Source of the DNA: Arenibacter certesii DSM 19833
GTDB lineage: Bacteria; Bacteroidota; Bacteroidia; Flavobacteriales; Flavobacteriaceae
Reading direction: 5' to 3'
Assembly: GCF_000429545.1 (NCBI RefSeq)
Contig: NZ_AUCB01000012.1
Coordinates: forward strand, 1 to 64,000
Length of the DNA stretch: 64,000 bases
Made by a program: the position numbers and the translations under genes
Notes under the pieces: generated by a model
Databases searched by the model: none
Told to the model about the DNA's origin: nothing
Seen by the model: the letters and a program-made list of their open reading frames with translations, nothing else
Shown: piece by piece, positions 26,651-35,310 of the stretch
How positions within the stretch are numbered: position 1 is the stretch's first letter
Layout of the letters: each line of letters begins with the position of its first letter

Positions 26651-27388
26651 ATGATTTACAAGTTATCTAATACGGCCAGCGATACTACCTTAAAGACCAC
26701 ATTTAACATCCCGCTTAAATATCCATATTTCTATAGAAAGCAAATATTAATGAACGGGTTAGAGGAAGTTACAATTCCTATCATTACTATGGAGGAAAGC
26801 AAAGTAATGGTTCCTGCCATCTGGGGAATTTTACCGGAAAATTACAAAGATGATTGGGAAACCTTCCAGGAAGTCTTTAACTCCTTAAATATTTCTATCC
26901 AATCCTTGGGACAACTTTCCTGGTGCAATACTGCTTTAATGGAAAGAAGATGCTTTATACCAATCACTGGATATTTCACTTCCTACCTCATTAATGGGGA
27001 ACTATACCCCTATTATTTTCATCAAGAATCGGGTGGCCCATTTTTCTTAGCAGGCATTTATAATAAAACCCAAGATGGCTTCTTAACCGCTGCAATCCTC
27101 ACCACCAGTACAAACCAAGAGCTTAAGAGTCTGTGCAATATTAATAAGGCTATCCCAATTATGCTTCCAAATACAGTATATGATGAATGGTTAAATGGAG
27201 ACCTAGCGGATTTTGAAATCCATCAATTGGTTAAATCAACACCAGATATTAAATTAACAGGCCATCCTATTTCGAAAGAGTTTTTCAAAAACAATATATC
27301 ATATACCACCATGTTATCACCCGTTAACTATAACGATGCTCCTAGGAAAATTATTCTTTCCGGGAGCACAGAACGCATAGTTCCTTAA
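26651..27388 (+). CDS. HMCES/YedK (SRAP)-like protein lacking the catalytic residues
   Basis: The 245-residue protein keeps the SRAP layout: an AIWGILP segment near 55, RRCFIPITGYFTSYLINGELYPYYFH near 95-120, LTTSTN near 148, and IPIMLPNTVYDEWL near 170. True SRAP proteins form a covalent link between abasic single-stranded DNA and Cys2, helped by an Asn, a Glu and a His. Here the N-terminus is MIYK with no Cys2, GFYEW is GYFTS (Glu lost), and the HxRMP motif reads NKAIP (His lost); the Asn may remain. So the usual crosslink chemistry is not expected. Similar Cys-less paralogues may exist in other flavobacteria. A DNA-binding role is possible but unproven. Confidence 0.8.
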   Translation: MIYKLSNTASDTTLKTTFNIPLKYPYFYRKQILMNGLEEVTIPIITMEESKVMVPAIWGILPENYKDDWETFQEVFNSLNISIQSLGQLSWCNTALMERRCFIPITGYFTSYLINGELYPYYFHQESGGPFFLAGIYNKTQDGFLTAAILTTSTNQELKSLCNINKAIPIMLPNTVYDEWLNGDLADFEIHQLVKSTPDIKLTGHPISKEFFKNNISYTTMLSPVNYNDAPRKIILSGSTERIVP

Positions 27389-27551
27389 ATCTCCACACCT
27401 TTATATATATAATTAAATTCTATCCGCGCTTTTCTATCTGAGTCAATTATTAAAGCGATGTGATTAATAGAAATGTTAAATTCTACCGAATTTTGTGGTG
27501 TAGGGTATGAGAATCAGCCCAGAAGTATAACCATTTTAAAAACCAAACACT

Positions 27552-27713
27552 ATGTTACGTTGGACAGTTACATTTATAATATTGGCCATTATAGCCGCAA
27601 TTTTTGGATTTGGTGGTATAGCTGCAGGAGCGGCAAGTATCGCTAAAGTTCTTTTCTTTATATTTCTAATTCTTTTTGTTATATCTTTATTTACGGGACG
27701 AAAGAAGGTTTAA
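27552..27713 (+). CDS. DUF1328 (YtjA-like) mini membrane protein
   Basis: Fifty-three residues, [20 protein letters not shown] and onward, with the [14 protein letters not shown] motif between two hydrophobic helices and a basic end (GRKKV). This matches the DUF1328 family, small inner-membrane proteins with no known function, often in stress or envelope regulons. It lies 163 bases after the SRAP-like gene; an AATTTTG-containing stretch upstream may be its promoter. Confidence 0.85.
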   Translation: MLRWTVTFIILAIIAAIFGFGGIAAGAASIAKVLFFIFLILFVISLFTGRKKV

Positions 27714-27791
27714 GCTGGATATTTATTTCCGAAATATAGGATTAGACTATAAATTTAGTAAACTTAAATATTTAACATAAAATAGAATCAC

Positions 27792-27983
27792 ATGAAAAAG
27801 ACATTAATTTACTTCCTATTTGCATTATTTTTTACTGCATCATTAACTACGTTTACTGGATGCCGTGAAGACAAAACTGCTGGAGAAAAAATTGAAGAAG
27901 GCATAGACGATATTGGAGATGGTATTGAAGAAGGTGTCGAAGAAGTCGGAGATGAAATTGACGATGCTACAGACGACCTTTAG
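27792..27983 (+). CDS. Small acidic lipoprotein
   Basis: Sixty-three residues: a signal peptide to about 23 with lipobox FTGC, then a strongly acidic tail with repeated Ile-Glu-Glu-Gly and Ile-Gly-Asp units, probably one amphipathic helix. I do not recognise a named family, although small acidic lipoproteins beside DUF1328 and PA2169 genes are familiar in flavobacteria. It ends with its own terminator and may be read with the DUF1328 gene 78 bases before it. Confidence 0.7.
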   Translation: MKKTLIYFLFALFFTASLTTFTGCREDKTAGEKIEEGIDDIGDGIEEGVEEVGDEIDDATDDL

Positions 27984-28010
27984 AATTTCAAAATAATTAA
28001 TCACAGATTA

Positions 28011-28050
28011 CAACGGGCATTTTCTTTACGGATTCTGCCCGTTGTTTTTA
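28011..28050 (+). terminator. Terminator after the small lipoprotein
   Basis: CAACGGGCA (28011-28019) pairs with TGCCCGTTG (28036-28044), then a T run. Confidence 0.85.
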
Positions 28051-28130
28051 ACTTAAAATAGTTGTAATTTTAGTGTTAACCTCATATTCAGAAGAGTTCC
28101 TAAGGTTTAAAATCATTTAAATTGAAAGCC

Positions 28131-28433
28131 ATGAAAAACGAAAGTGTAATTATAGAGCGGTACGAAAAAGAAGGGTACACCAGTGTTTATTCAATAATAA
28201 ATAATCAGTTAATGGATATGGACACCAAAAAAAGTTATACTCCAAATGACATTCAGATCATCGCAGAACATCGATTTGAAGGCATGAGCAACCCATCTGA
28301 CATGTCTCTTCTTTATGTAGTAGATACCCAAGATAATAGCAAGGGTACTATTTTGGTTAATTACAATCCCTCTGAAAGTTCAAAGATGGCCGATTTCTTT
28401 CAACAAGTACCAAAAGAAAATTACAAAAGTTAA
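28131..28433 (+). CDS. Conserved ~100-residue hypothetical (often misnamed PRPP synthetase)
   Basis: One hundred residues from ATG 28131; a TTG nine bases earlier in frame is a poorer start. The core YTPNDIQIIAEHRFEGMSNPSDMSLLYVV is shared with short Bacteroidota proteins labelled phosphoribosylpyrophosphate synthetase in databases. No PRPP-binding motif is present and the protein is far too short for that enzyme, so that label should not be used. It is soluble and of unknown function. It sits between stress-type genes. Confidence 0.65.
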   Translation: MKNESVIIERYEKEGYTSVYSIINNQLMDMDTKKSYTPNDIQIIAEHRFEGMSNPSDMSLLYVVDTQDNSKGTILVNYNPSESSKMADFFQQVPKENYKS

Positions 28434-28643
28434 TTGTTCATTTTAAAAACATAATTCATCAACCTGCAACTTAAATAGCTCTTTCGATTGCATTTGAAGG
28501 TAATCGAAATTTTGTCTTATACGTTCTTAGCCTTTCCATATAGGGCTTTAAAAAAAAACAAGCAACTATAAATTATTAACGCATATAAATACTATTAACG
28601 GCCCTTACTAAAGAAAAACCACCATCTTTGTAAGAATAGGTGT

Positions 28644-28651
28644 TATATTTG
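28644..28651 (+). promoter_or_regulatory. -7 box of the AraC / response regulator / kinase operon
   Basis: TATATTTG is a perfect TAnnTTTG. A TTTG at 28627-28630 is only 13 bases upstream, closer than usual, so activation may be needed. The transcript would begin near 28656, about 30 bases before the ATG at 28688. Confidence 0.5.
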
Positions 28652-28687
28652 TTATATTTCCAACTAAAGCACAATTTTTTAACCTAT

Positions 28688-29248
28688 ATGAGAGTCTACG
28701 TAAAATTCGATTTCAATAAAACTTGCAAAACAGTTTTACGGGAACAATTAGATACCTTGGGTATTGAGTATGTAATTCATGGGGTTGGAGAAGTAGAGTT
28801 TGAACGCCCTCCCACGTTATTAGAGATGCAAAAAATGGCCAATAATTTGGACCGTTATGGAATTGAGATCATGGATGATCAACAAATTGCCTTAGTACAA
28901 CGTATTAAGGATGCGATATCTGAATGGGTGCATGAAGAGGAAAATCCTAAAAAATATAATTTCTCTACCTATCTTTCAGAAAAATTAGATTACTCTTACA
29001 CCTATTTATCGTCTCTGTTTTCAGAAACTACATACTCTTCCATTGAGAATTTCATTATTTTAAAAAAAATAGATTATGTTAAGAGCTTAATTATTAATTC
29101 TGAACATACCCTAACAGAAATAGCCTATAAACTTAATTATAGTAGTGTAGCGCATTTATCCGCCCAATTTAAAAAAACTACCGGCCTTACCCCGTCCTCC
29201 TTCCAGAAAATAATTCAAAAAAGGAAGGAAAGGGCTTTAATGCAGTAA
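28688..29248 (+). CDS. AraC-family transcriptional regulator, short form
   Basis: A 186-residue protein starting at ATG 28688; a GTG at 28640 would place the start in the promoter. The N-terminal 75 residues are a small alpha/beta domain of unknown ligand (MRVYVKFDFNKTCKTVL). The rest is an AraC-type double helix-turn-helix with FSTYLSEKLDYSYTYLSSLF, LTEIAYKLNYSSVAHLSAQFKKTTGLTPS. The response regulator begins 12 bases after its stop, so this is the first gene of a three-gene signalling operon. It probably controls stress or envelope genes nearby; targets are not visible. Confidence 0.85.
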   Translation: MRVYVKFDFNKTCKTVLREQLDTLGIEYVIHGVGEVEFERPPTLLEMQKMANNLDRYGIEIMDDQQIALVQRIKDAISEWVHEEENPKKYNFSTYLSEKLDYSYTYLSSLFSETTYSSIENFIILKKIDYVKSLIINSEHTLTEIAYKLNYSSVAHLSAQFKKTTGLTPSSFQKIIQKRKERALMQ

Positions 29249-29260
29249 ATCTATTTAATT

Positions 29261-29707
29261 ATGCCCTTTAAAACATTAAATATTGCTCTCGCCGATGATG
29301 ATCAGGATGATAGACTTCTGTTTAAAGAAGCCATCGAGGAGATAAAAATTAAAACAAAACTTTCCCTTTTTAAAAATGGGCAGGAGTTAATGGACTATTT
29401 AACACTTCCCAATATAATTCTACCTGAAATTGTTTTTTTGGATTTAAATATGCCTATTAAGAATGGAATGCAATGCCTAAGTGAGATAAGAAATCACGAT
29501 AAGTTAAAAGACTTGCTTGTTGCTATTTACTCCACTTCATCTTCTGAGGAGGATATTGAGGAAACTTTTGTAAACGGAGCCAACATTTACATCAATAAAC
29601 CAAATAGCTTTGGTAGTTTAAAAAAAGCCATTGAAAAAGCGTTACAGCTCAATTGGCAGTACCACACTTCTTCCCTAAATAGAGATAATTTTTTATTGCG
29701 CTTGTAA
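29261..29707 (+). CDS. Single-domain response regulator
   Basis: A 148-residue receiver-only protein with the acidic pocket DDDQDD near residue 12, phospho-acceptor Asp61 (FLDLNMP), the Thr/Ser switch region YSTSSSEED, and Lys at NKPNS. It has no output domain and resembles the Rcp1-type receivers that pair with phytochrome-like or PAS kinases. The kinase begins 11 bases downstream, so the pair is co-translated or nearly so. It may pass phosphate to another protein or interact with the AraC protein. Confidence 0.9.
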   Translation: MPFKTLNIALADDDQDDRLLFKEAIEEIKIKTKLSLFKNGQELMDYLTLPNIILPEIVFLDLNMPIKNGMQCLSEIRNHDKLKDLLVAIYSTSSSEEDIEETFVNGANIYINKPNSFGSLKKAIEKALQLNWQYHTSSLNRDNFLLRL

Positions 29708-29718
29708 TCAACATCAGT

Positions 29719-32298
29719 ATGGCGGTAAAAAAATTGGTTACTTCACCCAAGGTATATGTAATAATGCTTATTGTAGCGACCGCATTACTGATGTTTATTG
29801 GAAGTATTAGTTATAGGCAGATTGTTAGGTTAGGTAAGTCTGCGGAATCCGTTTCCCGGATTATTCAGGTAGACATGCATATTAACCAGTTGTTCACCAC
29901 TTACAGTCAAATACAAGCTACCGAATTAAGGTATCGTCTATTACAAGATTCCACTAGAATATCTTCCCACCGTGTCCATTTGTCCAAAACAATGGAGTCT
30001 ATTAAAACGTTGGAAGAACTAACCAAGGGTAGGCCAAAACAGCAAAACATAATTCATGAAATAAGAAACTGGCAAGACAGTCTTTTCATTTCCTTAAATC
30101 ATTTAAAAAACACTCCGTTTAGCAAGTCTGTAATTTCTGACAAGGAGAAAGAAAAGGTACAAAAAGTATCTTCTACCATGACTCAGTTAAACTTATTGAG
30201 AAATCAATTGTACCGGGAAGAACAGTCAGAACTTACAAAACGAAAGGAGGAATATGCCTCACAAATAAACTTCACCCCTTTAACGACCCTTTTTCTGGGC
30301 ATGTTTGCCCTATTTATTTTTGTGGTATCGTTTATTCAAATTAATTATTTAAGAAGAAAAACCGCTACAGCAGAGAAGTTTTTAAATGGTATTTTAACCG
30401 AATCGGATAATATTATCAGTTATTTAAAACCTGTTTATGATAGCGCGGGAGATATTGTAGATTTTAGAATTGCTTTCACAAATGAGAAAATAGAATCCAT
30501 ATTAGGAAAAAGCCCTGGTCAGCTTGCCAATATCAATTTATCTGATGCAGTCTCTATCAACAAGGAAAATAATGTTTTTAAGGAATTGATCCAGGTAGCA
30601 AAAGATGGAATCCCCAGGGAATTTAATGCTTATTTTATTCACAATGGAATCAAACGTTGGTTTAAAAATACTGCAACCCTTATGGATAATGGTGTACTGA
30701 CCACTTCTACGGATACCACGGCAGAGAAGAAGTTCACCAGAAATTTAAAACAACTAAATAAAAAATTAGCAGTCCAAAACAAAGCCCTTATCCAAACCAA
30801 GGCCTTTTTAAATAACATATTAGAGAGCGCTAGCAACACGGTTAGCCATCTGGACACAGTAAGGGATACCGACGGGAATATAATTGATTTTAAGTATTTA
30901 TTTACCACCAAGGAAACGGAAAACCTTACAGGTAGATCATCTACGTCTATTATTGGGAAATCTATCTCGGAAGTATTTCCTTTTGTTCGTGAAAATGGAA
31001 TTTTCAATCTAATGGTACAGTGTGCTAATGATGATAGCATTAAAACCCATAAGGCGAAATACTATTTTATGGGAGAATGGAAATGGATACACACTACCTT
31101 AAACAAACTAAATACCGGAATCACTCTAACCTCCTATGATTGTACTGATATTGTAACATCCAAGCAAGAACTATTGGAGCTCAATGAACAGTTAACTATA
31201 CAAAATTCCATCTTGAAAGATGCCGAGGCCGTAGCCAAAATAGGCAGCTACCATTGGGACTTAGCAACCGGTAAGGCTCGAATGTCCGATAATTTTTATC
31301 GCATATTGGAATGCGAGATGAATGAATTTGAACCCTCTGTAGAGAATTACCGTTATTTTGTACACCCTAAGGATTTTAACTATTTTATTGAAAGTTTAAA
31401 ATCGACAATTGATAAAAAGCATGATGGCAATTTTAATTATAGGATCGTTACCAAATCTGGAAAAATAAAGCACTTAAAACATTCTGGGCATTTTGTGCAA
31501 AATGAATTTGTGGGCGTAATTAAAGATATCACCAAAGAATTAAAAGATGCACAGACCTTAAAAGAGAAAAACTTAGAACTTAAGCGCTCTAATACTGAAT
31601 TGGAGTCTTTTAATCGGGTGGCTAGTCACGATCTGCAGGAACCCTTAAGGAAGATCCAAATCTTTATTTCTAGGATTACCGAAGAGAGTATTAGGAACTC
31701 TCCCGAAAAAGCCCAAGAGTATTTAGTTAAGATAGGTTCTTCCGCAAATAGAATGCAGAATCTTATTAGACACCTCCTGGCCTATTCTCGATTGAATAAA
31801 AACCAAAAGGATTTCTCCCTGATTGATTTGAATGAAATATTAGAGAATACCCTTGAAGATTTGGAAACTCCCATTAAAGAAAAAAGAGTCAATATTACAG
31901 TAACCAATCTTCCGGAACTTAGAGGTGTCGCATTCCAACTAGAACAGCTATTTAACAACCTTCTTTCCAATGCTATTAAATATTCTAGCGTATTGGAACC
32001 TCGCAAAATTGAAATCGACTGCCAAAAGATCAAACGTAAACACATCACTGATGAATTTCAGAAAAAATCTTCACAATACTTTTGTATTACTATAAAAGAC
32101 AACGGTATAGGATTTGACCAATCAAATGCTAAAAAAATATTTGGACTATTTGAACGTCTCCACCAAAAACAGGATTATTCTGGTACGGGAATAGGATTGG
32201 CCATTTGCAAGAAAATAGTTGAAAATCACGGAGGCCATATAATGGCAGATGGTACTTTAAACGAGGGGGCTGTCTTCCGAATTTACCTCCCAGCCTAA
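29719..32298 (+). CDS. Membrane-bound multi-PAS sensor histidine kinase
   Basis: An 859-residue kinase. A first hydrophobic helix (about 10-30) and a second near 190-210 enclose a CHASE3-like helical periplasmic region. Three PAS-type domains follow (roughly 225-345, 360-480, 490-610). The dimerisation helix has the phospho-acceptor His637 (VASHDLQEPLRKI), and the ATPase domain follows with N, G1 (DNGIGFD) and G2 (GTGIGLAICKKIV) motifs. The HDLQEPLR form is typical of phytochrome-related kinases. It forms one operon with the receiver and AraC genes. The signal is unknown. Confidence 0.92.
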   Translation: MAVKKLVTSPKVYVIMLIVATALLMFIGSISYRQIVRLGKSAESVSRIIQVDMHINQLFTTYSQIQATELRYRLLQDSTRISSHRVHLSKTMESIKTLEELTKGRPKQQNIIHEIRNWQDSLFISLNHLKNTPFSKSVISDKEKEKVQKVSSTMTQLNLLRNQLYREEQSELTKRKEEYASQINFTPLTTLFLGMFALFIFVVSFIQINYLRRKTATAEKFLNGILTESDNIISYLKPVYDSAGDIVDFRIAFTNEKIESILGKSPGQLANINLSDAVSINKENNVFKELIQVAKDGIPREFNAYFIHNGIKRWFKNTATLMDNGVLTTSTDTTAEKKFTRNLKQLNKKLAVQNKALIQTKAFLNNILESASNTVSHLDTVRDTDGNIIDFKYLFTTKETENLTGRSSTSIIGKSISEVFPFVRENGIFNLMVQCANDDSIKTHKAKYYFMGEWKWIHTTLNKLNTGITLTSYDCTDIVTSKQELLELNEQLTIQNSILKDAEAVAKIGSYHWDLATGKARMSDNFYRILECEMNEFEPSVENYRYFVHPKDFNYFIESLKSTIDKKHDGNFNYRIVTKSGKIKHLKHSGHFVQNEFVGVIKDITKELKDAQTLKEKNLELKRSNTELESFNRVASHDLQEPLRKIQIFISRITEESIRNSPEKAQEYLVKIGSSANRMQNLIRHLLAYSRLNKNQKDFSLIDLNEILENTLEDLETPIKEKRVNITVTNLPELRGVAFQLEQLFNNLLSNAIKYSSVLEPRKIEIDCQKIKRKHITDEFQKKSSQYFCITIKDNGIGFDQSNAKKIFGLFERLHQKQDYSGTGIGLAICKKIVENHGGHIMADGTLNEGAVFRIYLPA

Positions 32299-32506
32299 TT
32301 TTTAGTTTTCCCCATTTTATGCGCTGAAGCCATCTTTGGCTTTAAGCATTCTCACCCAATATATTACTGCAACCCCCAATTATTATACACTTTAAGGGAC
32401 AAAACACTCCTTTTAGCGTAATTATATAACACAATTCAATAATTCTGTAACGCATTCGCCTTCCCTTTTATAGAACTTTGATATCAGTTAATAAAAGACA
32501 GCGACC

Positions 32507-32647
32507 ATGAAGAAAACTAAAGAAAATACATCATTAAATTCTAGAGTTGGTAAGAGTTGGGCATTAAACTCAAGAACAGAGGAAAATGAAAATCTACCAG
32601 ATAATTTTATAATGGGAATGACCAATCAAACGATCGATTCCGATTAG
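32507..32647 (+). CDS. Small hypothetical protein, 46 residues
   Basis: The frame from ATG 32507 encodes a short, polar, Asn- and Lys-rich protein with no membrane segment. It sits after a promoter-like ACTTTG stretch (about 32475) and just ahead of the lmo0937-type gene. I know no family. The call rests on placement, a plausible start and a clean frame, so it is tentative. Confidence 0.4.
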   Translation: MKKTKENTSLNSRVGKSWALNSRTEENENLPDNFIMGMTNQTIDSD

Positions 32648-32700
32648 TTGATACCTAATTACAAATACAAAACAAACTTAAATAAAACAACAGTTCCTTA

Positions 32701-32844
32701 ATGTCCAGGATTTTGACAACAGCATCAGGTTTAATGCTTTTCATATGGACAGTTGGCCTATTCATTTTCAATATAGGCATGATAATACATATTTTCCTGT
32801 TACTAGCGGTTATAGCAATAGTACTAAGAGTGATGAGAGAATAA
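32701..32844 (+). CDS. lmo0937-family (DUF5670) mini membrane protein
   Basis: Forty-seven residues with two hydrophobic helices separated by a short turn (LMLFIWTVGLFIF, IHIFLLLAVIAIVLRVM). This follows the pattern of DUF5670/lmo0937 proteins (a helix, a glycine-bearing turn, IHI-LLL). Function is unknown; relatives appear in general-stress regulons. It is followed after 29 bases by an AraC gene and is probably co-transcribed with it. Confidence 0.75.
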   Translation: MSRILTTASGLMLFIWTVGLFIFNIGMIIHIFLLLAVIAIVLRVMRE

Positions 32845-32873
32845 TTATTTATTAACCTTTAAATTATAAAACT

Positions 32874-33905
32874 ATGAGAACAGTATATATCAACACAAGC
32901 AGTATTAAGGATATCTTTAATCAATTACAACAAAACTTGGGCGGGAAATTAAACGCCCGCCCCCAAGAATATAATTTAATCCTGGACAATGAAGTGGCCA
33001 GCGGTGTTATAACTGGAGTTTGCTTTAAAAGCCGCATCTGTTTTATGGAATACGATGTAACTTTTAAAGAAGATACCACAATCACAAGCCATACCCCTAT
33101 TAACAACCCTATACATTTTATGTATTGCGCCAAGGGTAGATTGGCCCATAGTTTTGGAGACGAAGTGGAGAAACACATATTAAACCAGTTTCAGACCGGT
33201 ATTTTTTCTAGCGATCCAAGTAAAGATACGGTCCTCTTTTTCGAAAAGGACGAACAGGTGAGAATTTCAAACATTATGGTCGACATTAATCAAGAAGGAT
33301 CTTCAGATGAAAATATTGATCAATTGAGAGATCAGTTATTAAAGACCTTTAGACCACAAAATGGAGCAAATACTTTTGCCTATACAGGTTCCTATAATTT
33401 AAAAATTGCCGAACAGATGGAACAATTGGCTGCTATCTCCCAAAAAGGTTTGGTTCGCTACCTATTAATACAAGGAACAGTCCATTTAATGTTGGCTATG
33501 GAAATTCAGCAACATAAAGAAGATCGAAAAAATACAAAAAATAATTTTGGATCTCTAACAAAAGATGAAATGGATGATTTACGAGAACTTTCGGCTTTCA
33601 TTAGAAACTATCCTGAAGTTCAGTATAACCTTAAATACTTAAGCTCTAAATCTGGTTTATCTCCAGCGAAGCTTCAGGAAGGTTTTAAAATACTCCATAA
33701 CAGAACGGTAACAGATTATATAAGGAATGTACGGGTGGAAACCGCAGAACATATGATTAAAACCACCGATCTTAATATTTCCGAAATTGTGTATAGCGTA
33801 GGACTTACTAGTAGAAGTTATTTCTCCAAAATATTTAAGGAGCGATACAACTGTAGTCCAAAGTATTATCAAGATCACCAAAATGCATTAGCTGCAACAG
33901 CTTAA
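32874..33905 (+). CDS. AraC-family transcriptional regulator, long form
   Basis: A 343-residue regulator. The N-terminal roughly 240 residues form a cupin-like sensing region (FMYCAKGRLAHSFGD) plus a helical linker. The last 100 residues hold the DNA-binding part, with LSSKSGLSPAKLQEGFKIL and ISEIVYSVGLTSRSYFSKIFKERYNCSPKYY. The arrangement matches many Bacteroidota AraC proteins that respond to small ligands or stress. It is followed by a strong terminator. Confidence 0.88.
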   Translation: MRTVYINTSSIKDIFNQLQQNLGGKLNARPQEYNLILDNEVASGVITGVCFKSRICFMEYDVTFKEDTTITSHTPINNPIHFMYCAKGRLAHSFGDEVEKHILNQFQTGIFSSDPSKDTVLFFEKDEQVRISNIMVDINQEGSSDENIDQLRDQLLKTFRPQNGANTFAYTGSYNLKIAEQMEQLAAISQKGLVRYLLIQGTVHLMLAMEIQQHKEDRKNTKNNFGSLTKDEMDDLRELSAFIRNYPEVQYNLKYLSSKSGLSPAKLQEGFKILHNRTVTDYIRNVRVETAEHMIKTTDLNISEIVYSVGLTSRSYFSKIFKERYNCSPKYYQDHQNALAATA

Positions 33906-33929
33906 ACATATATTTCGTGTTGATATACA

Positions 33930-33958
33930 AACCGGTCTTTAGAGACCGGTTTTTTTTG
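33930..33958 (+). terminator. Terminator after the long AraC gene
   Basis: AACCGGTCT pairs with AGACCGGTT across a short loop and runs into eight T residues. Confidence 0.85.
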
Positions 33959-34093
33959 TGTTTTTTTCTATTGAAATGGGTCGTGTTCAACATATTTCAA
34001 GTAAACATGCAACAGTATTAACAGCTTTATTCTGGCAATAGCTGATAGTGAACTTCCCCTTCTTTTTTGATACTTTTCTAGCTATAACAAAAA

Positions 34094-34121
34094 AATCCGC
34101 AAGAATATTTTCTTGCGGATT
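34094..34121 (-). terminator. Terminator of the dps gene
   Basis: AATCCGCAAGA (34094-34104) pairs with TCTTGCGGATT (34111-34121). On the minus strand it is followed by a T run. It ends leftward transcription from dps. Confidence 0.8.
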
Positions 34122-34128
34122 AATTTTT

Positions 34129-34137
34129 GGGGGGGGG
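34129..34137. repeat. Run of nine G residues
   Basis: A homopolymer of nine G between the dps stop and its terminator, rare in such AT-rich DNA. It could be prone to slippage or be a sequencing length error. No gene frame depends on it. Confidence 0.6.
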
Positions 34138-34150
34138 ACTACTTAATATT

Positions 34151-34633
34151 TTATTTCAGGGAGGCCCTTAACATCCATGACATCTGTTCGTGCACCTGCA
34201 GGATTCCAGTAATGAAATCTGCTGTACCTTCATCATTATGCGCTTCCGCATTATCCCCAATACTTTTCCTAATAAACTTTATTATAGTAGTATGATCTTC
34301 CAACAATGCTGCCATTAAGGTTGCGCTATCCGTTTTCTCTGGACTTTCATCCTTTAAATGGGTTAGTTTTAAAAATTCACCAAGTGTACCTGGAGAATAG
34401 AAACCCAACATCCTTATTCGCTCTGCCACCTCATCCACAATTGTCTCTATCTTGTTATACTCCTCCTCAAAAAACACATGCTTAGTATGAAAGTCAATTC
34501 CCTCCACATTCCAATGAGCATTTCTCAGTTTAGTGTACATTAAGTATTCATCTGCTAAGAGTTTCCGTAGCATCTCTACTACTGCTTTCCTATTCTCTTT
34601 ATTAATTCCTATAGCTGTTTGTGTAGCATCCAT
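34151..34633 (-). CDS. dps: Dps ferroxidase, DNA-protecting ferritin-like protein
   Basis: A 160-residue Dps. The inter-subunit ferroxidase motif is seen as NAHWNVEGIDFHTKHVFFEEEY (His, Asp and Glu ligands), and the C-terminal part has HEQMSWMLRA. Dps forms a 12-subunit cage that oxidises iron with peroxide and can coat DNA in stress or stationary phase. No long basic N-terminal tail is present, so DNA binding may be weak. It is read alone leftward, with the ArsC-like gene upstream on the same strand across a 165-base gap. Confidence 0.93.
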   Translation of the reverse strand: MDATQTAIGINKENRKAVVEMLRKLLADEYLMYTKLRNAHWNVEGIDFHTKHVFFEEEYNKIETIVDEVAERIRMLGFYSPGTLGEFLKLTHLKDESPEKTDSATLMAALLEDHTTIIKFIRKSIGDNAEAHNDEGTADFITGILQVHEQMSWMLRASLK

Positions 34634-34798
34634 TTTTAGTTATTTCTCTTTTAATTATTTGCTCCAAGATAAACAGGGTTTAGTAGGTAAATTGATCGTA
34701 TCAATTTTATCATTATTCCAAATCCAATTTTGGTTACTGGGAAGTGGCGTTAAAACTGTTACCTACTACCCCAGCTTACGGGAGCCATTAACACCAGA

Positions 34799-35209
34799 TT
34801 ATAAATCTTTCCTTTCAATGGCGGCACTATCTGCTCCTAAATAACTTACAAATTCAGATGGTGTTTTAATCATTCTCCAAGTATTACCATTAATAACAAT
34901 AGGATAGGCTAGTACAATTGGGGTTTTATCAAGGATTTTTAGACAACCCTCATAATCTAGATCAATCTTATCCTCCCCGTAATTCGCAATAAAATCTGGA
35001 TGTTCTTTATTGATAAGGTCACATATTTTAATTCCCAAATTTTCTGCAATTTCCGCCCATTGCGTTCCGGTAACTTTTGTTTTTGAAATATCAATGGCCA
35101 AAAGCTTTTTCTCTGACGTGCTCACATAAGCATAGGTCTGCTTCCCAAGGGTTGTACCCGAATGATAATAGAGCGTTATTTTTCTTTCGTCCTTCTCAAT
35201 TACTCCCAT
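34799..35209 (-). CDS. ArsC/Spx-like thioredoxin-fold protein without active-site Cys
   Basis: A 136-residue protein with the ArsC-family outline: strand LYYHSGTT, helix, LLAIDISKTKVTGTQWAEIAENLG, and a later cis-Pro-like strand TPIVLAYPIVINGNTWRMIKTP. In ArsC the first loop carries the catalytic Cys; here the loop reads HSGTTLGK, so arsenate reduction is not expected. The only Cys are elsewhere (CDLINKEHPD, EGCLKIL). Similar proteins are found near dps in flavobacteria. It may be a redox or stress adaptor, but its function is unknown. Confidence 0.7.
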   Translation of the reverse strand: MGVIEKDERKITLYYHSGTTLGKQTYAYVSTSEKKLLAIDISKTKVTGTQWAEIAENLGIKICDLINKEHPDFIANYGEDKIDLDYEGCLKILDKTPIVLAYPIVINGNTWRMIKTPSEFVSYLGADSAAIERKDL

Positions 35210-35310
35210 CTTTTCTTTATTTTATTGTTACTGAAAAGGTAAGCTAATCGCTTATTTCTAATAGGCGATTTCCAGTTTAATATTAACTCAATTAAAACGA
35301 TATTAATAGC

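Noticed and set aside
28131-28433. Phosphoribosylpyrophosphate synthetase
   Set aside because: The protein has only 100 residues and no PRPP-binding or catalytic motif; the label comes from a propagated misannotation as I recall it.
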